Shown: positions 28,551 to 38,544, counted from the stretch's first letter. The stretch: DNA of 64,000 bases from Acidovorax sp. FJL06 (GCF_003852545.1 NZ_QAJR01000010.1:62001-126000); one strand, 5' to 3'. A program made the numbers and translations. Notes: generated from the sequence alone by a model not told the origin.

Positions 28551-29792
28551 CTACAGGAACGCGTGGCCGCTGTGCTCGGACAACAGGGAGTCGCCCTTGG
28601 CGATGGGCTCCTCCACCACCACCTGGTTGCGGCCGCCCTCCTTGGCCATGTACATCGCCGTGTCCGCGCGCGAGAAGAACTCCAGCACCGACTCGCCCAG
28701 CACGTACTGCGTCACGCCGATCGACACCGTCACACGGCCCTTGAGCAGGCCGCTCCAGGCATGGGTCTCCACCTGGGCGCGGATCCGCTCGCAGGTATTG
28801 AGCGAGGGCAGCAGCGATGTCGCGGGGAAGATCAGCAAGAACTCCTCGCCGCCGTAGCGCCCGAACAGATCGCCCCCGCGCACGCCCTGCTCCGCGATGC
28901 GCGCAAAGGTGCGCAGCACCTCGTCCCCACCCAGGTGGCCCAGCTCGTCGTTGATGCGCTTGAAGTGGTCAATGTCGAGCACGGCCAGGCACAGCGGGAT
29001 ACCGCTTTCGTCGGCGAGTTGTTTCTGCTCCTCCAGGGCCGCCAGGATGTAGCGGCGATTGAAGCAACCCAGCAGCGTGTCGCGCTGCGCGTCCTCCTGG
29101 ATGTTCTTGATCTTGCGGCTGGCCCGGTACAGGCTGCGGTACAGGTGCTGCACCCGCCCCATGAGCACGATGAACGCTGGCACCGACACCGCCAGTGCCA
29201 GCAGGTGCAGCAACTCCAGGCGCAACAGCGCAGCGTTGTGCTGCCCGGCGTGGTGCAGCCCGATCACCGCCGCATAGGCCCCCAGCACCACGGCCGTCAG
29301 GGCCAGCAGGGTGCGGCGGGGCACGGTGAAAATCCCGTAGGCCACCGCCACAAAGGTAAAGGGCGCAAAAAGGATCTGCGTGACCGGGGCCAGATAGAAC
29401 ACCACCAGCATGCCGCCGATCGACGTGGACACGATGGCCAGCTGCAGGTGCCGCAGCCGGATCTGCTGGCCCAGGTCGGCGCGCAGCACGGCCCAGAAGG
29501 CCACAAACCCCACGGCCACCATTGTGGCCAACACCGCCAGGGCATCGCCCGCCACCATGTCCAGGGCATAAAAACCGCCCAGGGCCAGGGCATAGAGGCT
29601 GATCAGCCCCCCAACGGTCCACCACTTCTTGCGCTCATTCCAGCCCCCCCGGGGGCCCAGGCCATCCAGGGCCCGGCGCCCTGGCCGCACGGCTGCCGAG
29701 GCCGAAGACGATGAGTCATCGAACTCCAGAACGACATCGGACAAGGGAAAGGCATCCGTCGCCGAGAACAGGTTTTTGCGTGCAAAGAACAT
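28551..29792 (-). CDS. Membrane-bound diguanylate cyclase (GGDEF domain)
   Basis: 413 residues from ATG 29792; the frame extends further upstream with unlikely sequence. About six hydrophobic segments lie between residues 60 and 215 (WWTVGGLISLYALALGGFYAL onward), followed by a helical linker (RSLYRASRKIKNIQEDAQRD) and a GGDEF domain from about 240. The active-site loop is GRYGGEEFLLIF, and RGGD five residues before it is the product-inhibition I-site (RxxD). DIDHFKRINDELGHLGGD is the metal/GTP motif. It should make cyclic di-GMP with feedback inhibition. There is no EAL domain, and the signal sensed is unknown. Confidence 0.92.
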   Translation of the reverse strand: MFFARKNLFSATDAFPLSDVVLEFDDSSSSASAAVRPGRRALDGLGPRGGWNERKKWWTVGGLISLYALALGGFYALDMVAGDALAVLATMVAVGFVAFWAVLRADLGQQIRLRHLQLAIVSTSIGGMLVVFYLAPVTQILFAPFTFVAVAYGIFTVPRRTLLALTAVVLGAYAAVIGLHHAGQHNAALLRLELLHLLALAVSVPAFIVLMGRVQHLYRSLYRASRKIKNIQEDAQRDTLLGCFNRRYILAALEEQKQLADESGIPLCLAVLDIDHFKRINDELGHLGGDEVLRTFARIAEQGVRGGDLFGRYGGEEFLLIFPATSLLPSLNTCERIRAQVETHAWSGLLKGRVTVSIGVTQYVLGESVLEFFSRADTAMYMAKEGGRNQVVVEEPIAKGDSLLSEHSGHAFL

Positions 29793-29964
29793 GCGGGGGC
29801 AGGCACAGGCCTGGGTTTGTTCGGGGTTCAGCGGGCCAGATGGGATCGGCCGCAGGTGCACAGCGCTGTGCCGACAACCCCGCCAAGCCGCGGGCGATCT
29901 TACGTGGAACTGACGCAAGCAATCTGCGCGTTTTCCAGTAGCACCGCCGCCCGCCTTGCCCGGC

Positions 29965-30843
29965 TCAGGCGGCCACCACGCGCTGGCGCATCCACCATCC
30001 CTCCAGGCTGTAGACCACCAGCGCCCCCCAGATCAAGACAAAGCCCACCAGGCGCGCTGGCTCGAAGGCCTCGTGAAAAATCCACACCCCCAGGGCGAAC
30101 TGCAGGCTGGGCGAGATGTACTGCAGGATGCCCAGCGTAGACATCGGAATCAGCCGTGCACCGGCCGCGAACAGCAGCAAAGGCACGGCCGTCATCGGCC
30201 CGGCCAGCACCAGCCAGCCGATGGTGGCCGTATCGCCCTGGACCAGCGCCCCCTGGCCTTGCCAGACCCACCAGCCCAGCACCATGGCCGCCACCGGCGC
30301 GAGCATCAGGGTCTCCAGCGCCAGGCCTTCCAGCGCGCCCAGCACCGCCACCTTGCGCAGCAGGCCATAAAACCCAAAGCTGAGCGCCAGCACCAGCGCG
30401 ATCCAGGGCAGGCGCCCCGCCTGCAGCGTGAGCCAGAGCACGCCAACCGCCGCCACGGCCACGGCCAGCCACTGGCCCGGGCGGGGGCGCTCATGCAGGA
30501 ACACAAAGCCCAGCGCCACATTCACCAGCGGCAAGATGAAATAGCCCAGGCTGGCATCCACCACATGCTGGTTCTGCACCGCCCACACATAGGTCAGCCA
30601 GTTGCCGGACAGCAGCACGGCCGACAGTGCAAAAGCCCCCAGCACCCGGGGCTGGCGCACCACGGCGGCCAGCCAGGCCCAGTGCCTGCGCACGGCCAGC
30701 AGCACCAGCACCACCCCCAGCGACCACAGCGTGCGGTGCATCACGACCTCCAGCGAGGGCACATCCGCCACCTGCCGGAAATACAGGGGAAACAGGCCCC
30801 AGGCGACGTAAGCCAGTGCGGCGTAGAGGATTCCGGTGTTCAT
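29965..30843 (-). CDS. rarD: RarD-family EamA-type permease
   Basis: 292 residues from ATG 30843 (MNTGILYAALAYVAWGLFPLYF); an upstream in-frame ATG adds 24 residues unlike the family. Ten hydrophobic segments make two EamA repeats. The typical RarD blocks are WGLFPLYFRQVADVPSLEVVMHRTLWSL, SGNWLTYVWAVQNQHVVDASLGYFILPLVNV and GARLIPMSTLGILQYISPSLQF. It is a drug/metabolite transporter superfamily member, linked to chloramphenicol sensitivity in other species; the substrate is unknown. It lies between the GGDEF gene and ychF on the same strand. Confidence 0.92.
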   Translation of the reverse strand: MNTGILYAALAYVAWGLFPLYFRQVADVPSLEVVMHRTLWSLGVVLVLLAVRRHWAWLAAVVRQPRVLGAFALSAVLLSGNWLTYVWAVQNQHVVDASLGYFILPLVNVALGFVFLHERPRPGQWLAVAVAAVGVLWLTLQAGRLPWIALVLALSFGFYGLLRKVAVLGALEGLALETLMLAPVAAMVLGWWVWQGQGALVQGDTATIGWLVLAGPMTAVPLLLFAAGARLIPMSTLGILQYISPSLQFALGVWIFHEAFEPARLVGFVLIWGALVVYSLEGWWMRQRVVAA

Positions 30844-30953
30844 GGGCAGCCCGCTGAAAAAAGGGTAGACGAAAAAAATCCCTGCCAGCCAGCGGCCGGA
30901 CAGGGACGGGGCCATGGACCCGGTGACAGGTCCACAGGCAGGTCAGATGGGGG

Positions 30954-32048
30954 TCACACGTTGAACAGAAAGTTCAACACATCGCCATCTTTCACCACAT
31001 ATTCCTTGCCTTCGGCGCGCATCTTGCCTGCATCCTTGGCGCCCTGCTCGCCCTTGAGTGCGATGAAGTCGTCAAAGGCAATGGTCTGCGCACGGATGAA
31101 GCCGCGCTCGAAGTCGCCGTGGATCACGCCGGCCGCCTGGGGCGCCGTGTCGCCGATGTGGATGGTCCAGGCACGCACTTCCTTCACGCCGGCGGTGAAG
31201 TAGGTCTGCAGGCCCAAGAGCTTGAAGGCGCCACGGATCAGGCGGGCCAGGCCCGGCTCGCTCTGACCCATCTCGGCCAGGAACATGTCGCGGTCTTCGT
31301 CGCTCATCTCGGCCATTTCGGCTTCCATCTTGGCGCAGATGGCCACCACAGGGGCGTTCTGGCTGGCGGCGTATTCCTTCAGGCGGTCGAGGAAAGGGTT
31401 GTTCTCAAAGCCGTCCTCGCTCACGTTGCCCACGAACATCGCGGGCTTGGCCGTGATCAGGCACAGGGACTTGAGCAGGGGCTGCTCTTCCTTGGTGATC
31501 TCGACCGAGCGGGCGGGCTTGCCTTCGTTGAGTGCGGCCTGGATGCGCGTGAGCAGCGCCACCAGCTTGGCGGCATCTTTGTCGTTGCCCGACTTGGCGG
31601 CCTTGCTGTAGCGGTTGAGCGCCTTCTCCACGGTGCCCATGTCGGCCAGGCACAGCTCGGTCTGGATGACTTCGATGTCGGAGATCGGGTCCACGCGGCC
31701 AGCCACGTGGATCACGTTGTCGTCTTCGAAGCAGCGCACCACGTTCACGATGGCATCGGTTTCGCGGATATGGGCCAGGAACTGGTTGCCCAGGCCTTCG
31801 CCCTGGCTGGCACCCGCCACCAGGCCCGCGATGTCCACAAACTCGACGATGGCCGGCACGATGCGCTCGGGCGTGATGATCTCGGCCAGCTGCTTGAGGC
31901 GGGGGTCGGGTACTTCCACCACGCCCACGTTGGGCTCAATGGTGCAGAAGGGGTAGTTTTCGGCGGCGATGCCGGCCTTGGTCAGCGCGTTGAAGAGGGT
32001 GGACTTGCCGACGTTGGGCAGGCCCACGATGCCGCATTGGAGGCTCAT
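30954..32048 (-). CDS. ychF: Ribosome-binding ATPase YchF
   Basis: 364 residues from ATG 32048, the standard length. G1 is [18 protein letters not shown] (residues 9-26), followed by [22 protein letters not shown] (G3, DxxG) and VGNVSED in place of the NKxD motif, consistent with ATP rather than GTP use as known for YchF/Ola1. The C-terminal TGS domain has [17 protein letters not shown] and [13 protein letters not shown]. It is a cytoplasmic translation or stress factor. It is probably a single gene. Confidence 0.97.
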   Translation of the reverse strand: MSLQCGIVGLPNVGKSTLFNALTKAGIAAENYPFCTIEPNVGVVEVPDPRLKQLAEIITPERIVPAIVEFVDIAGLVAGASQGEGLGNQFLAHIRETDAIVNVVRCFEDDNVIHVAGRVDPISDIEVIQTELCLADMGTVEKALNRYSKAAKSGNDKDAAKLVALLTRIQAALNEGKPARSVEITKEEQPLLKSLCLITAKPAMFVGNVSEDGFENNPFLDRLKEYAASQNAPVVAICAKMEAEMAEMSDEDRDMFLAEMGQSEPGLARLIRGAFKLLGLQTYFTAGVKEVRAWTIHIGDTAPQAAGVIHGDFERGFIRAQTIAFDDFIALKGEQGAKDAGKMRAEGKEYVVKDGDVLNFLFNV

Positions 32049-32131
32049 GGCAGGGCTTTCTGGAATTCGGAGACAAACCACCGATTTTACGGGCCGCAGC
32101 GCACGCCCTCTTTCACAGGCCCCGCAAGCCC

Positions 32132-33004
32132 TCAATCGAAGCGCAAATCGGCGGCCACGCGCTGCCCCACGCGCAGCACCTGGCCCGCCCCCTGGCGCAC
32201 GATGGCGTTCATGCCAAAGGTGATGGCGCCGTCCACGCGCGGGTCCTGGCGGTAGGTGCGCAGGGTGTCGCCCACCTCCGGGCTGGAGGTCGCCGTGGCC
32301 GGGTCGATGTCGGGAATGGGGCAACGCGCGCAGGGCTTGACAGGCTGCAGGTGGACTTCGCCGTCCGTGCCGCCGTCCACGCGCACCAGGTCCACCCGGT
32401 CTTCGTCATGGGCATCGACGCCTGCCAGCACCACGTTGGGCCGGAAGCGCTCAATGCCCACCGGGGCATGGCCCGCAGCGGCCAGCCGCCCATTGAGCTC
32501 CGCCATCGAGGCCTCGCTGGCCACCAGGATGGGGAAGCCGTCCGCAAACTGGTTGGGCGCCTCCACCCCATCCGTCCACTCCAGGCTCGACAAACGCCGG
32601 TGTTCGGGGTCAAACCGCACCAGGCGGCAGGGTTGACCCAGGAAGTCGGTGAACCACTGGGCCGCGACGGCCCCCATGTCCCAGGCGGGCACCGTGTCGC
32701 GCCACACCGTCACGGTGGCCGGGGCCTCGACGGCGTCCACTGCCACATGCAGGGCCAGCATGCCGGGCGCGCGCAGCACCATTTCGTCGCTCTTGAGCTG
32801 GGGGCGGATCAGCGCCATGCGGGGCAAGGCGCGCTGGGTCAGGAACAGGCCGTCGGCATCCACCACCATCCAGGCGCGGTCCAGGTCCAGCCCGGTGTCC
32901 GTGAGCAGGGCCTCCTGCACCTCGATGCCGGCACAGGATTTGATGGGGTACACAAACAGCCGCGCAATGGTGCCGGACAGATCGGAATCGGGGTTGAAAC
33001 TCAC
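32132..33004 (-). CDS. MOSC domain protein with MOSC N-terminal beta barrel
   Basis: 290 residues if translation begins at GTG 33004, which is preceded by AGGA at 10 bp. The MOSC_N domain begins [21 protein letters not shown], with [17 protein letters not shown]. The MOSC domain contains the likely Mo-cofactor cysteine in [17 protein letters not shown] (about residue 240) and [12 protein letters not shown] near the end. It resembles mARC/YcbX-type proteins that reduce N-hydroxylated compounds; the electron partner is not seen here, as no fused ferredoxin domain is present. It diverges from the UbiH-like gene with 93 bp between starts. Confidence 0.88.
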   Translation of the reverse strand: MSFNPDSDLSGTIARLFVYPIKSCAGIEVQEALLTDTGLDLDRAWMVVDADGLFLTQRALPRMALIRPQLKSDEMVLRAPGMLALHVAVDAVEAPATVTVWRDTVPAWDMGAVAAQWFTDFLGQPCRLVRFDPEHRRLSSLEWTDGVEAPNQFADGFPILVASEASMAELNGRLAAAGHAPVGIERFRPNVVLAGVDAHDEDRVDLVRVDGGTDGEVHLQPVKPCARCPIPDIDPATATSSPEVGDTLRTYRQDPRVDGAITFGMNAIVRQGAGQVLRVGQRVAADLRFD

Positions 33005-33097
33005 GGCCAGGGGTTCCTCATGAAATGGGCAACAGGGCAGAAGCCGCAATTCTGCCTTGCGGCATCGGGGCGCAAGAGCCCTCCTACAATGGCCCTC

Positions 33098-34231
33098 ATG
33101 GCCCAAACCTTTGATATCTGTATACGCGGCGCCGGCATTGTGGGCAGGACCTTGGCATTGTTGTTGGCCCGCGAGCGGCTGAAAGTGGCCCTGGTGCCGG
33201 CCCCCGCCCCGGTCAGCCCTGCCGTGGCCGACGTCAGGGCCTATGCCCTGAATACCGCGTCACGCCAGTTGCTCGAATCCCTGCGCAGTTGGCCCGATGC
33301 CGAGCACGCGACGGCCGTCCGGCAAATGCAGGTGCTGGGAGACCAGGGCGGCGCCGTGGTGTTTGACGCCGACCCGCAGGGCGTTGACGCGCTGGCCTGG
33401 ATCGTGGATGTGCCCGCCCTCGAAGCCCGCCTCGCCGAGGCCGTGCGCTTTCAACCCCAGGTCGAAGTGGTGGAGGCCCCGGTGGCGGCGCCACTGACCG
33501 TGGTCTGTGAAGGCCGCGCCAGCAGCACGCGGGCCGAGTTCGGCGCCAGCTTCCAGGTCACGCCCTACGCCCAGCACGCGATTGCCACCCGCGTGCGCTG
33601 CGAACACCCCCATGGCCAGGTGGCCCGCCAGTGGTTCCTGCCCGGCGGCATCCTGGCTTTTTTGCCCCTGGATGGCGCCGAGGGGAACTCTGTGGCCGTT
33701 GTGTGGTCCGTCCCACAGGAGCAGGTAGCGTCCTTGATGGCCCTGACCCCCGAAGACTTCAGCCAAGCGCTGCAAACCGCCAGCCAGCAGGCGCTGGGCA
33801 CACTGACCCTGTGCGCAGACCGTGCCGCCTGGCCTTTGCAGTTGGCAAAGGCAGACCGCTGGTGCGGCAGTGCACCCGCCGCGGGGGCCGCCCCCCGCAG
33901 TTGGGTGCTGGCAGGCGATGCCGCCCACAACGTGCATCCCCTGGCGGGACAAGGCCTCAACCTGGGGCTGGCCGATGTGCAGGCCCTGGCCGAGGTGCTG
34001 CGCACGCGCGACTACTGGCGCAGCGTGGCCGACTTGAGGCTGCTGCGGCGCTACGAACGCGAGCGCAAGGCGGCCCTGGTCGCCATGGGCTTGGCCACGG
34101 ACGGACTGCAGCAGTTGTTTGCACGCCAGGAAGCCCCCTGGCAGGCGCTGCGCAACTGGGGCATGAAGGGTTTTGAACGCAGCGGCCCCCTGAAGGATTT
34201 TGTGACCCGCCGGGCGATGGGGATGCGCTGA
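33098..34231 (+). CDS. UbiH/UbiF-family FAD-dependent monooxygenase
   Basis: 377 residues from ATG 33098; ATG 33089 is an equal alternative. The FAD fold GAGIVGRTLALLLARERLKVALV (residues 10-32) is followed by the UbiH signature DVRAYALNTASRQLLESL and the GD motif WVLAGDAAHNVHPLAGQGLNLGLADV (about 273-298). The family hydroxylates the ubiquinone ring. Odd point: the acidic residue usually ending the second beta strand, which binds the FAD ribose, is replaced (VALVPAPAP). Which ring position it hydroxylates cannot be told. dsbC follows after 55 bp. Confidence 0.85.
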   Translation: MAQTFDICIRGAGIVGRTLALLLARERLKVALVPAPAPVSPAVADVRAYALNTASRQLLESLRSWPDAEHATAVRQMQVLGDQGGAVVFDADPQGVDALAWIVDVPALEARLAEAVRFQPQVEVVEAPVAAPLTVVCEGRASSTRAEFGASFQVTPYAQHAIATRVRCEHPHGQVARQWFLPGGILAFLPLDGAEGNSVAVVWSVPQEQVASLMALTPEDFSQALQTASQQALGTLTLCADRAAWPLQLAKADRWCGSAPAAGAAPRSWVLAGDAAHNVHPLAGQGLNLGLADVQALAEVLRTRDYWRSVADLRLLRRYERERKAALVAMGLATDGLQQLFARQEAPWQALRNWGMKGFERSGPLKDFVTRRAMGMR

Positions 34232-34286
34232 AGACGCGACGAAGCGCCCCGCGCCCTGCAAGGTATTGAGATTGAACGAGAACACC

Positions 34287-35018
34287 ATGAAACTGACCAC
34301 CCGCCTGCTGGCCATCGCTGCCATGACCCTGAGCCTGAGCGCGACCGCGCAGGAGGCCACCATCCGCAAGGCTTTGGCCGAGCGCATCCCCCAGATGGAC
34401 AAGATCGACGAGGTCCGGCCCACGCCCATGGCGGGGCTGTTTGAAGTGCGCATCGGCACCGATCTGTTCTACACCGACGCCAAGGGCAACTACGTGATCC
34501 AGGGCGAGCTGATCGACACCAAGGCGCGCCGCAACCTCACGGAAGACCGCATCGCCAAGCTCACTGCCGTCGATTTCTCGGCTCTGCCGCTCAAGGACGC
34601 CTTCACCATCGTGCGTGGCGACGGCAAGCGCAAGGTGGCGGTGTTTGAAGACCCCAACTGCGGCTACTGCAAGCGCTTCGAGCGCGACATGCAGAAGGTG
34701 GACAACGTGACGGTGTACTTGTTCCTGTACCCCATCCTGAGCCCCGATTCCGCCGAAAAATCACGCAACATCTGGTGCGCCAAGGACCAGGCCGGCGCCT
34801 GGCAAGACCAAATGGTGCGCGACAAGCCCGTGGCCTCGGCCAGCTGCGACACCAGCGCAGTGCAGCGCAACCTGGCATTCGGCAAGAAGCACAAGATCAC
34901 CGGCACCCCGACGCTGATCTTTGCCAATGGCTCCCGCGTGCCCGGCGCGATTGGCGCCCAGGAAGTGGAAAAACGCCTGGCCGAGGCCAGCAGCGAGGCC
35001 TCGGGCACCAACAACTGA
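34287..35018 (+). CDS. dsbC: Thiol:disulfide interchange protein DsbC
   Basis: 243 residues from ATG 34287, with GAG about 8 bp upstream. A signal peptide (MKLTTRLLAIAAMTLSLSATA, cleavage near Ala21) exports it to the periplasm. The N-terminal dimerisation domain is about 22-90. The thioredoxin-like domain has the active site FEDPNCGYCKRFERD (CGYC, about residues 120-123) and the cis-Pro loop ITGTPTLIFANG. It isomerises wrong disulfides. A second Cys pair (C165 and C185 region) matches the structural disulfide of DsbC. Confidence 0.95.
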   Translation: MKLTTRLLAIAAMTLSLSATAQEATIRKALAERIPQMDKIDEVRPTPMAGLFEVRIGTDLFYTDAKGNYVIQGELIDTKARRNLTEDRIAKLTAVDFSALPLKDAFTIVRGDGKRKVAVFEDPNCGYCKRFERDMQKVDNVTVYLFLYPILSPDSAEKSRNIWCAKDQAGAWQDQMVRDKPVASASCDTSAVQRNLAFGKKHKITGTPTLIFANGSRVPGAIGAQEVEKRLAEASSEASGTNN

Positions 35019-35064
35019 TTCCGCGCCGTCCGCCCCGCTGCCCACGCCCCTGCCATACGCCCCC

Positions 35065-36900
35065 ATGCCTTCTCCACGCAACACCCAGCCCGCAGAGGTC
35101 CACTACCGCATCACGCCCTCCGACCTGCATGCGCACCTGTTCAGCGTGTCGTTGACCATCGCCCGCCCGGCGGCGCTGCAGGAGCTGTCCCTGCCCGTCT
35201 GGATCCCGGGCAGCTACCTGGTGCGCGAGTTCTCCAAAAACCTGCAGGGGCTGACCGCGCGGCAGGGCCGGCGTGCGCTGCCCCTGGCCCAGCTCGACAA
35301 GCACCGCTGGCAGGTGGCCTGCACGCCGGGCAAGCCCCTGGAGCTGGCCTACACCGTCTGCGCCTACGACAACTCGGTGCGCACGGCATGGCTGGACGCC
35401 GCACGTGGCTTCTTCAACGGCACCAGCCTGTGCCTGCAGGTGCATGGCCAGGAAAAGCAGCGCCACACGCTGGACATGGCCCGCACCGCCGCCACCGCGC
35501 AGTGGTCCGTGGCCACGGGGCTCCAGGCGCTGGCCACCGACAAGCAGGGCTTTGGCCTGTATGGCGCGGCCGACTACGACGAGCTGGTGGACTGCCCCGT
35601 GGAACTGGGCCCGTTCTGGGTGGGCCGCTTCAAGGCCTGCGGCGTTCCCCACCAGTTTGTGGTGGCCGGCGCGGCCCCTTCCTTTGACGGCCAACGGCTG
35701 CTCGCCGACACCCAGAAGATCTGCGAAACCGCCATCCGCTTCTGGCATGGCGCCGAGGGCAAGGCGCCGTTCAAAAGCTATCTGTTCATGCTCAATGCCG
35801 TGGCCGACGGCTACGGCGGGCTGGAGCACCGCAACTCCACGGCCCTGATCTGCGGCCGCCGCGACCTGCCCCGCCAGGGCGAGCCCCGGACCAGCGAGGG
35901 CTACACCACGCTGCTCGGGCTGATCAGCCACGAATACTTCCACACCTGGAACGTCAAGCGCCTGCGCCCCGCCGAGTTCGCCGCTTACGACTACACCCAG
36001 GAGAACTACACCGAGCTGCTGTGGTTCTTCGAAGGCTTCACCAGCTACTACGACGACCTGCTGCTGCGCCGCGCCGGGCTGATCGACGACGCCGCCTACC
36101 TGAAGCTCATCACCAAGACCATCAACCAGGTGCTGCAAACCCCGGGCAGGACGGTACAAACGGTGGCCCAGGCCAGCTTCGACGCCTGGGTCAAGTACTA
36201 CCGCCAGGACGAAAACACGCCCAACGCCACGGTGAGCTACTACACCAAGGGATCGCTCGTGGCCCTGTGCCTGGACCTCGCCCTGCGCCACGAAGGCAAG
36301 ACCACGCTCGACGCCGTGATGCGCGCCCTGTGGGCCCGCACGGCAGGCGGCCCGATGGCCGAGGCCGACCTGCGCACCGTGCTGGCGCAATTGGCCGGCC
36401 GCCCCTTCGACGCGGAACTGGCGCAATGGGTGCACAGCACCGCCGATTTACCCTTGGCCGAGTTGCTGGCCGTCCACGGCCTGGCCCTCAAGGCCGAAGC
36501 CCCCCAACTGGCCCAGCGTCTGGGCCTGCGCGTGGCCGAGAACCACAGCGTGCAGATCAAGGCGGTATTACGCGGCGGTGCGGCCGAAAAAGCCGGCATG
36601 GCGGCGGGCGACGAATGGCTGGGCCTGGAAGTGCAGGGGCAGGGCTGGCGCATCGGCAAGCTCGACGACGTTGCGTTTTATGCTGGCGCCGAGACGGCCT
36701 TGACCGCCATCGTGGCCCGGGACGGGCGCCTGCTGCGGCTGCCTTTGGCGCTGCCCTCACCCGCCGGCAGCAAGGCTGGCGCGGTCACCACCGCCAAGAC
36801 GCGCGGCAAAGCCGCCCCTGCGCAACGGGCCCAGCCTGCAGCAGACACCATCAGCCTCACCCCCACCGACGCGGCGGCGCTGGGACGCTGGCTCGCCTGA
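35065..36900 (+). CDS. M61-family aminopeptidase with PDZ domain
   Basis: 611 residues from ATG 35065. An N-terminal beta domain (about 10-180) is followed by the gluzincin catalytic domain with GYGGLEHRNST (substrate-binding exopeptidase motif), zinc site SHEYFHTWNVKRLRP (HExxH, about residues 289-303), and the downstream Glu ligand in LLWFFEGFTSYYDDLL. A PDZ-like domain (GLRVAENHSVQIKAVLRGGAAEKAGMAAGD) lies at about 490-580. The family includes the glycyl aminopeptidase of Sphingomonas. No clear signal peptide, so it is probably cytoplasmic. A low-complexity Ala/Lys/Thr linker precedes the C-terminus. Confidence 0.9.
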   Translation: MPSPRNTQPAEVHYRITPSDLHAHLFSVSLTIARPAALQELSLPVWIPGSYLVREFSKNLQGLTARQGRRALPLAQLDKHRWQVACTPGKPLELAYTVCAYDNSVRTAWLDAARGFFNGTSLCLQVHGQEKQRHTLDMARTAATAQWSVATGLQALATDKQGFGLYGAADYDELVDCPVELGPFWVGRFKACGVPHQFVVAGAAPSFDGQRLLADTQKICETAIRFWHGAEGKAPFKSYLFMLNAVADGYGGLEHRNSTALICGRRDLPRQGEPRTSEGYTTLLGLISHEYFHTWNVKRLRPAEFAAYDYTQENYTELLWFFEGFTSYYDDLLLRRAGLIDDAAYLKLITKTINQVLQTPGRTVQTVAQASFDAWVKYYRQDENTPNATVSYYTKGSLVALCLDLALRHEGKTTLDAVMRALWARTAGGPMAEADLRTVLAQLAGRPFDAELAQWVHSTADLPLAELLAVHGLALKAEAPQLAQRLGLRVAENHSVQIKAVLRGGAAEKAGMAAGDEWLGLEVQGQGWRIGKLDDVAFYAGAETALTAIVARDGRLLRLPLALPSPAGSKAGAVTTAKTRGKAAPAQRAQPAADTISLTPTDAAALGRWLA

Positions 36901-36964
36901 CGGCGTGGCCGGGTTGGGTATATTCCCTGCGCTGTCATAACAAACCACACACTCAGGAGATTTC

Positions 36965-37744
36965 ATGGCCTACGAAACCATCGAGGTTCGCGTTGAAGCG
37001 GACAAGGTCGGCATCATCACGCTCAACCGTCCCAAGCAGCTCAACGCGCTGAACGACCAGCTGATGAACGAACTGGGCACAGCCCTCAAGGCCTTTGATG
37101 CGGACGACAACATCGGCTGCATGATCGTCACGGGCAGCGAAAAGGCCTTTGCAGCGGGTGCCGACATCGGCGCGATGGCCAAGTACAGCTTTGCCGATAC
37201 CTACAAGGGCGACTACATCACCCGCAACTGGGAAACGATCCGTTCCATCCGCAAGCCCGTGATCGCGGCCGTGAGCGGCTTTGCGCTGGGTGGCGGCTGC
37301 GAGCTGGCCATGATGTGCGACTTCATCATCGCTGCCGACAACGCCCGGTTCGGCCAGCCCGAAATCAAGCTGGGCGTGATCCCCGGCGCTGGCGGCACGC
37401 AGCGCCTGCCGCGTGCCGTGGGCAAGTCCAAGGCCATGGACATGGCCCTGACCGGCCGCATGATGGACGCCGCCGAAGCCGAGCGCGCCGGCCTGGTCAG
37501 CCGCGTGGTGCCTTACGACAAGCTCATGGACGAGGCCCTGGGCGCCGCCATCATCGTGGCGGGCTTCTCCCAACTGGCCGTGATGGCCGCCAAGGAGTCG
37601 GTGAACCGGGCGTTTGAAGGCACGCTGTCGGATGGTGTGATGTTCGAGCGCCGCCTGTTCCACGCGCTGTTTGCCACCCAGGACCAGAAGGAAGGCATGG
37701 ACGCGTTCATGAACAAACGCGCCGCGAACTTCACACACCAATAA
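36965..37744 (+). CDS. Enoyl-CoA hydratase
   Basis: 259 residues in the crotonase fold. Oxyanion-hole motifs are [12 protein letters not shown] and [16 protein letters not shown]; the catalytic Glu pair lies in GGGCELAM and [22 protein letters not shown]. Length matches short-chain enoyl-CoA hydratases (PaaF/FadB1-like), which hydrate trans-2-enoyl-CoA in beta-oxidation or phenylacetate breakdown. It is a single gene with AGGAG 6-8 bp before the ATG. The specific pathway cannot be told from context. It is followed at once by a tRNA promoter. Confidence 0.92.
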   Translation: MAYETIEVRVEADKVGIITLNRPKQLNALNDQLMNELGTALKAFDADDNIGCMIVTGSEKAFAAGADIGAMAKYSFADTYKGDYITRNWETIRSIRKPVIAAVSGFALGGGCELAMMCDFIIAADNARFGQPEIKLGVIPGAGGTQRLPRAVGKSKAMDMALTGRMMDAAEAERAGLVSRVVPYDKLMDEALGAAIIVAGFSQLAVMAAKESVNRAFEGTLSDGVMFERRLFHALFATQDQKEGMDAFMNKRAANFTHQ

Positions 37745-37759
37745 TTTTTGTTTTATAAT
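37730..37759 (+). promoter_or_regulatory. Promoter of the tRNA-Met gene
   Basis: -35 TTCACA (37730-37735) and a consensus -10 TATAAT (37754-37759) with an 18-bp spacer. The -35 overlaps the last codons of the enoyl-CoA hydratase gene. Transcription would start just before the tRNA at 37771. Confidence 0.7.
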
Positions 37760-37770
37760 ATTGGTCTTGC

Positions 37771-37847
37771 GGTCGTATAGCTCAGTTGGTTAGAGCGCAG
37801 CATTCATAATGCTGATGTCGGTGGTTCAAGTCCACCTACGACCACCA
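37771..37847 (+). tRNA. tRNA-Met (CAT anticodon), elongator type
   Basis: Full cloverleaf: acceptor GGTCGTA / TACGACC, anticodon stem CAGCA/TGCTG with loop TTCATAA (anticodon CAT at 37805-37807), T arm GGTGG-TTCAAGT-CCACC, discriminator A, and encoded CCA. The G1:C72 pair excludes the initiator type. The 77-nt body resembles elongator Met, although a CAT tRNA could also be lysidine-modified Ile2. Confidence 0.95.
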
Positions 37848-37852
37848 TATCG

Positions 37853-37888
37853 AAACCCACAGTGCGGCAACGCACTGTGGGTTTTTTC
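37853..37888 (+). terminator. Terminator of the tRNA-Met gene
   Basis: A perfect 14-bp stem (AAACCCACAGTGCG with its complement, 37853-37866 and 37871-37884) with a GCAA tetraloop is followed by a T run, six bases after the CCA end. Confidence 0.95.
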
Positions 37889-37984
37889 TTTGAGGCACCT
37901 GCTGCGCAGGCCCGCCCGCCCCTGCGGGGACCACCCGCGCGGGGCCTCCCCTAAAATCGTGACTTCAGCCCCTGGATGTAAACC

Positions 37985-38437
37985 ATGAACCGCTGCACCA
38001 CCGCCTCCACACCCGCCCCCCAATCACCCCACCGCCATCGGCATGCCTGGCTGGCGGCCCTGGCCTGCAGCGGACTGCTGTCGGTGGCCGCCCTGCCCGC
38101 CGCCGCCCAGGTGCAGGCCGGGCTGGGAATGAACCGCCCCTTCCCCGAGGCCGCCTTGCGCGGCACGCTGACCTTCGCGACCACGGCAGAAGCCACGCTC
38201 AATGGCCAAACCATCCGCGTTGCGCCCGGCATGCGCCTGTTCAGCCCCCAAAACACCTTGGTCATGGCGCACACGGTGCTGGGCCAGGCCTTCAAGGTCA
38301 ACTACGTGCTGGAAACCAGCACCGGCATGCTGCACGCCGCCTGGATCCTGACCGAGAGCGAGGCCGCACAGCCGCGCAAGGGCAGCGACGCCATCACCAC
38401 CAACATCACGACCGGCTCCGGCGCCCTCCTGAAGTAA
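37985..38437 (+). CDS. Small exported hypothetical protein
   Basis: 150 residues. Residues about 20-41 ([22 protein letters not shown]) form a signal peptide with AxA cleavage near residue 42, after a long polar His/Pro-rich N-region. The mature part of about 108 residues is beta-rich ([29 protein letters not shown]), with no Cys and no recognised motif; the TGSGALLK end is unremarkable. It is probably periplasmic. It stands between tRNA-Met and miaB, with 107 bp to miaB. Function unknown. Confidence 0.75.
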   Translation: MNRCTTASTPAPQSPHRHRHAWLAALACSGLLSVAALPAAAQVQAGLGMNRPFPEAALRGTLTFATTAEATLNGQTIRVAPGMRLFSPQNTLVMAHTVLGQAFKVNYVLETSTGMLHAAWILTESEAAQPRKGSDAITTNITTGSGALLK

Positions 38438-38544
38438 CGCCCTGCGGCGCGGCCCGAACGGCCACGCCCCTGCGACCTCCACAGCCCTTCCCTCCACGCC
38501 CCGCCAGCCGGCAGCGGCGTTCGTTTGCTCTTTGCGAAATTGCC

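Noticed and set aside
37771-37847. Attachment site or integrated element at tRNA-Met
   Set aside because: No integrase gene and no repeat of the tRNA 3' end is seen downstream; the flanking genes are ordinary.
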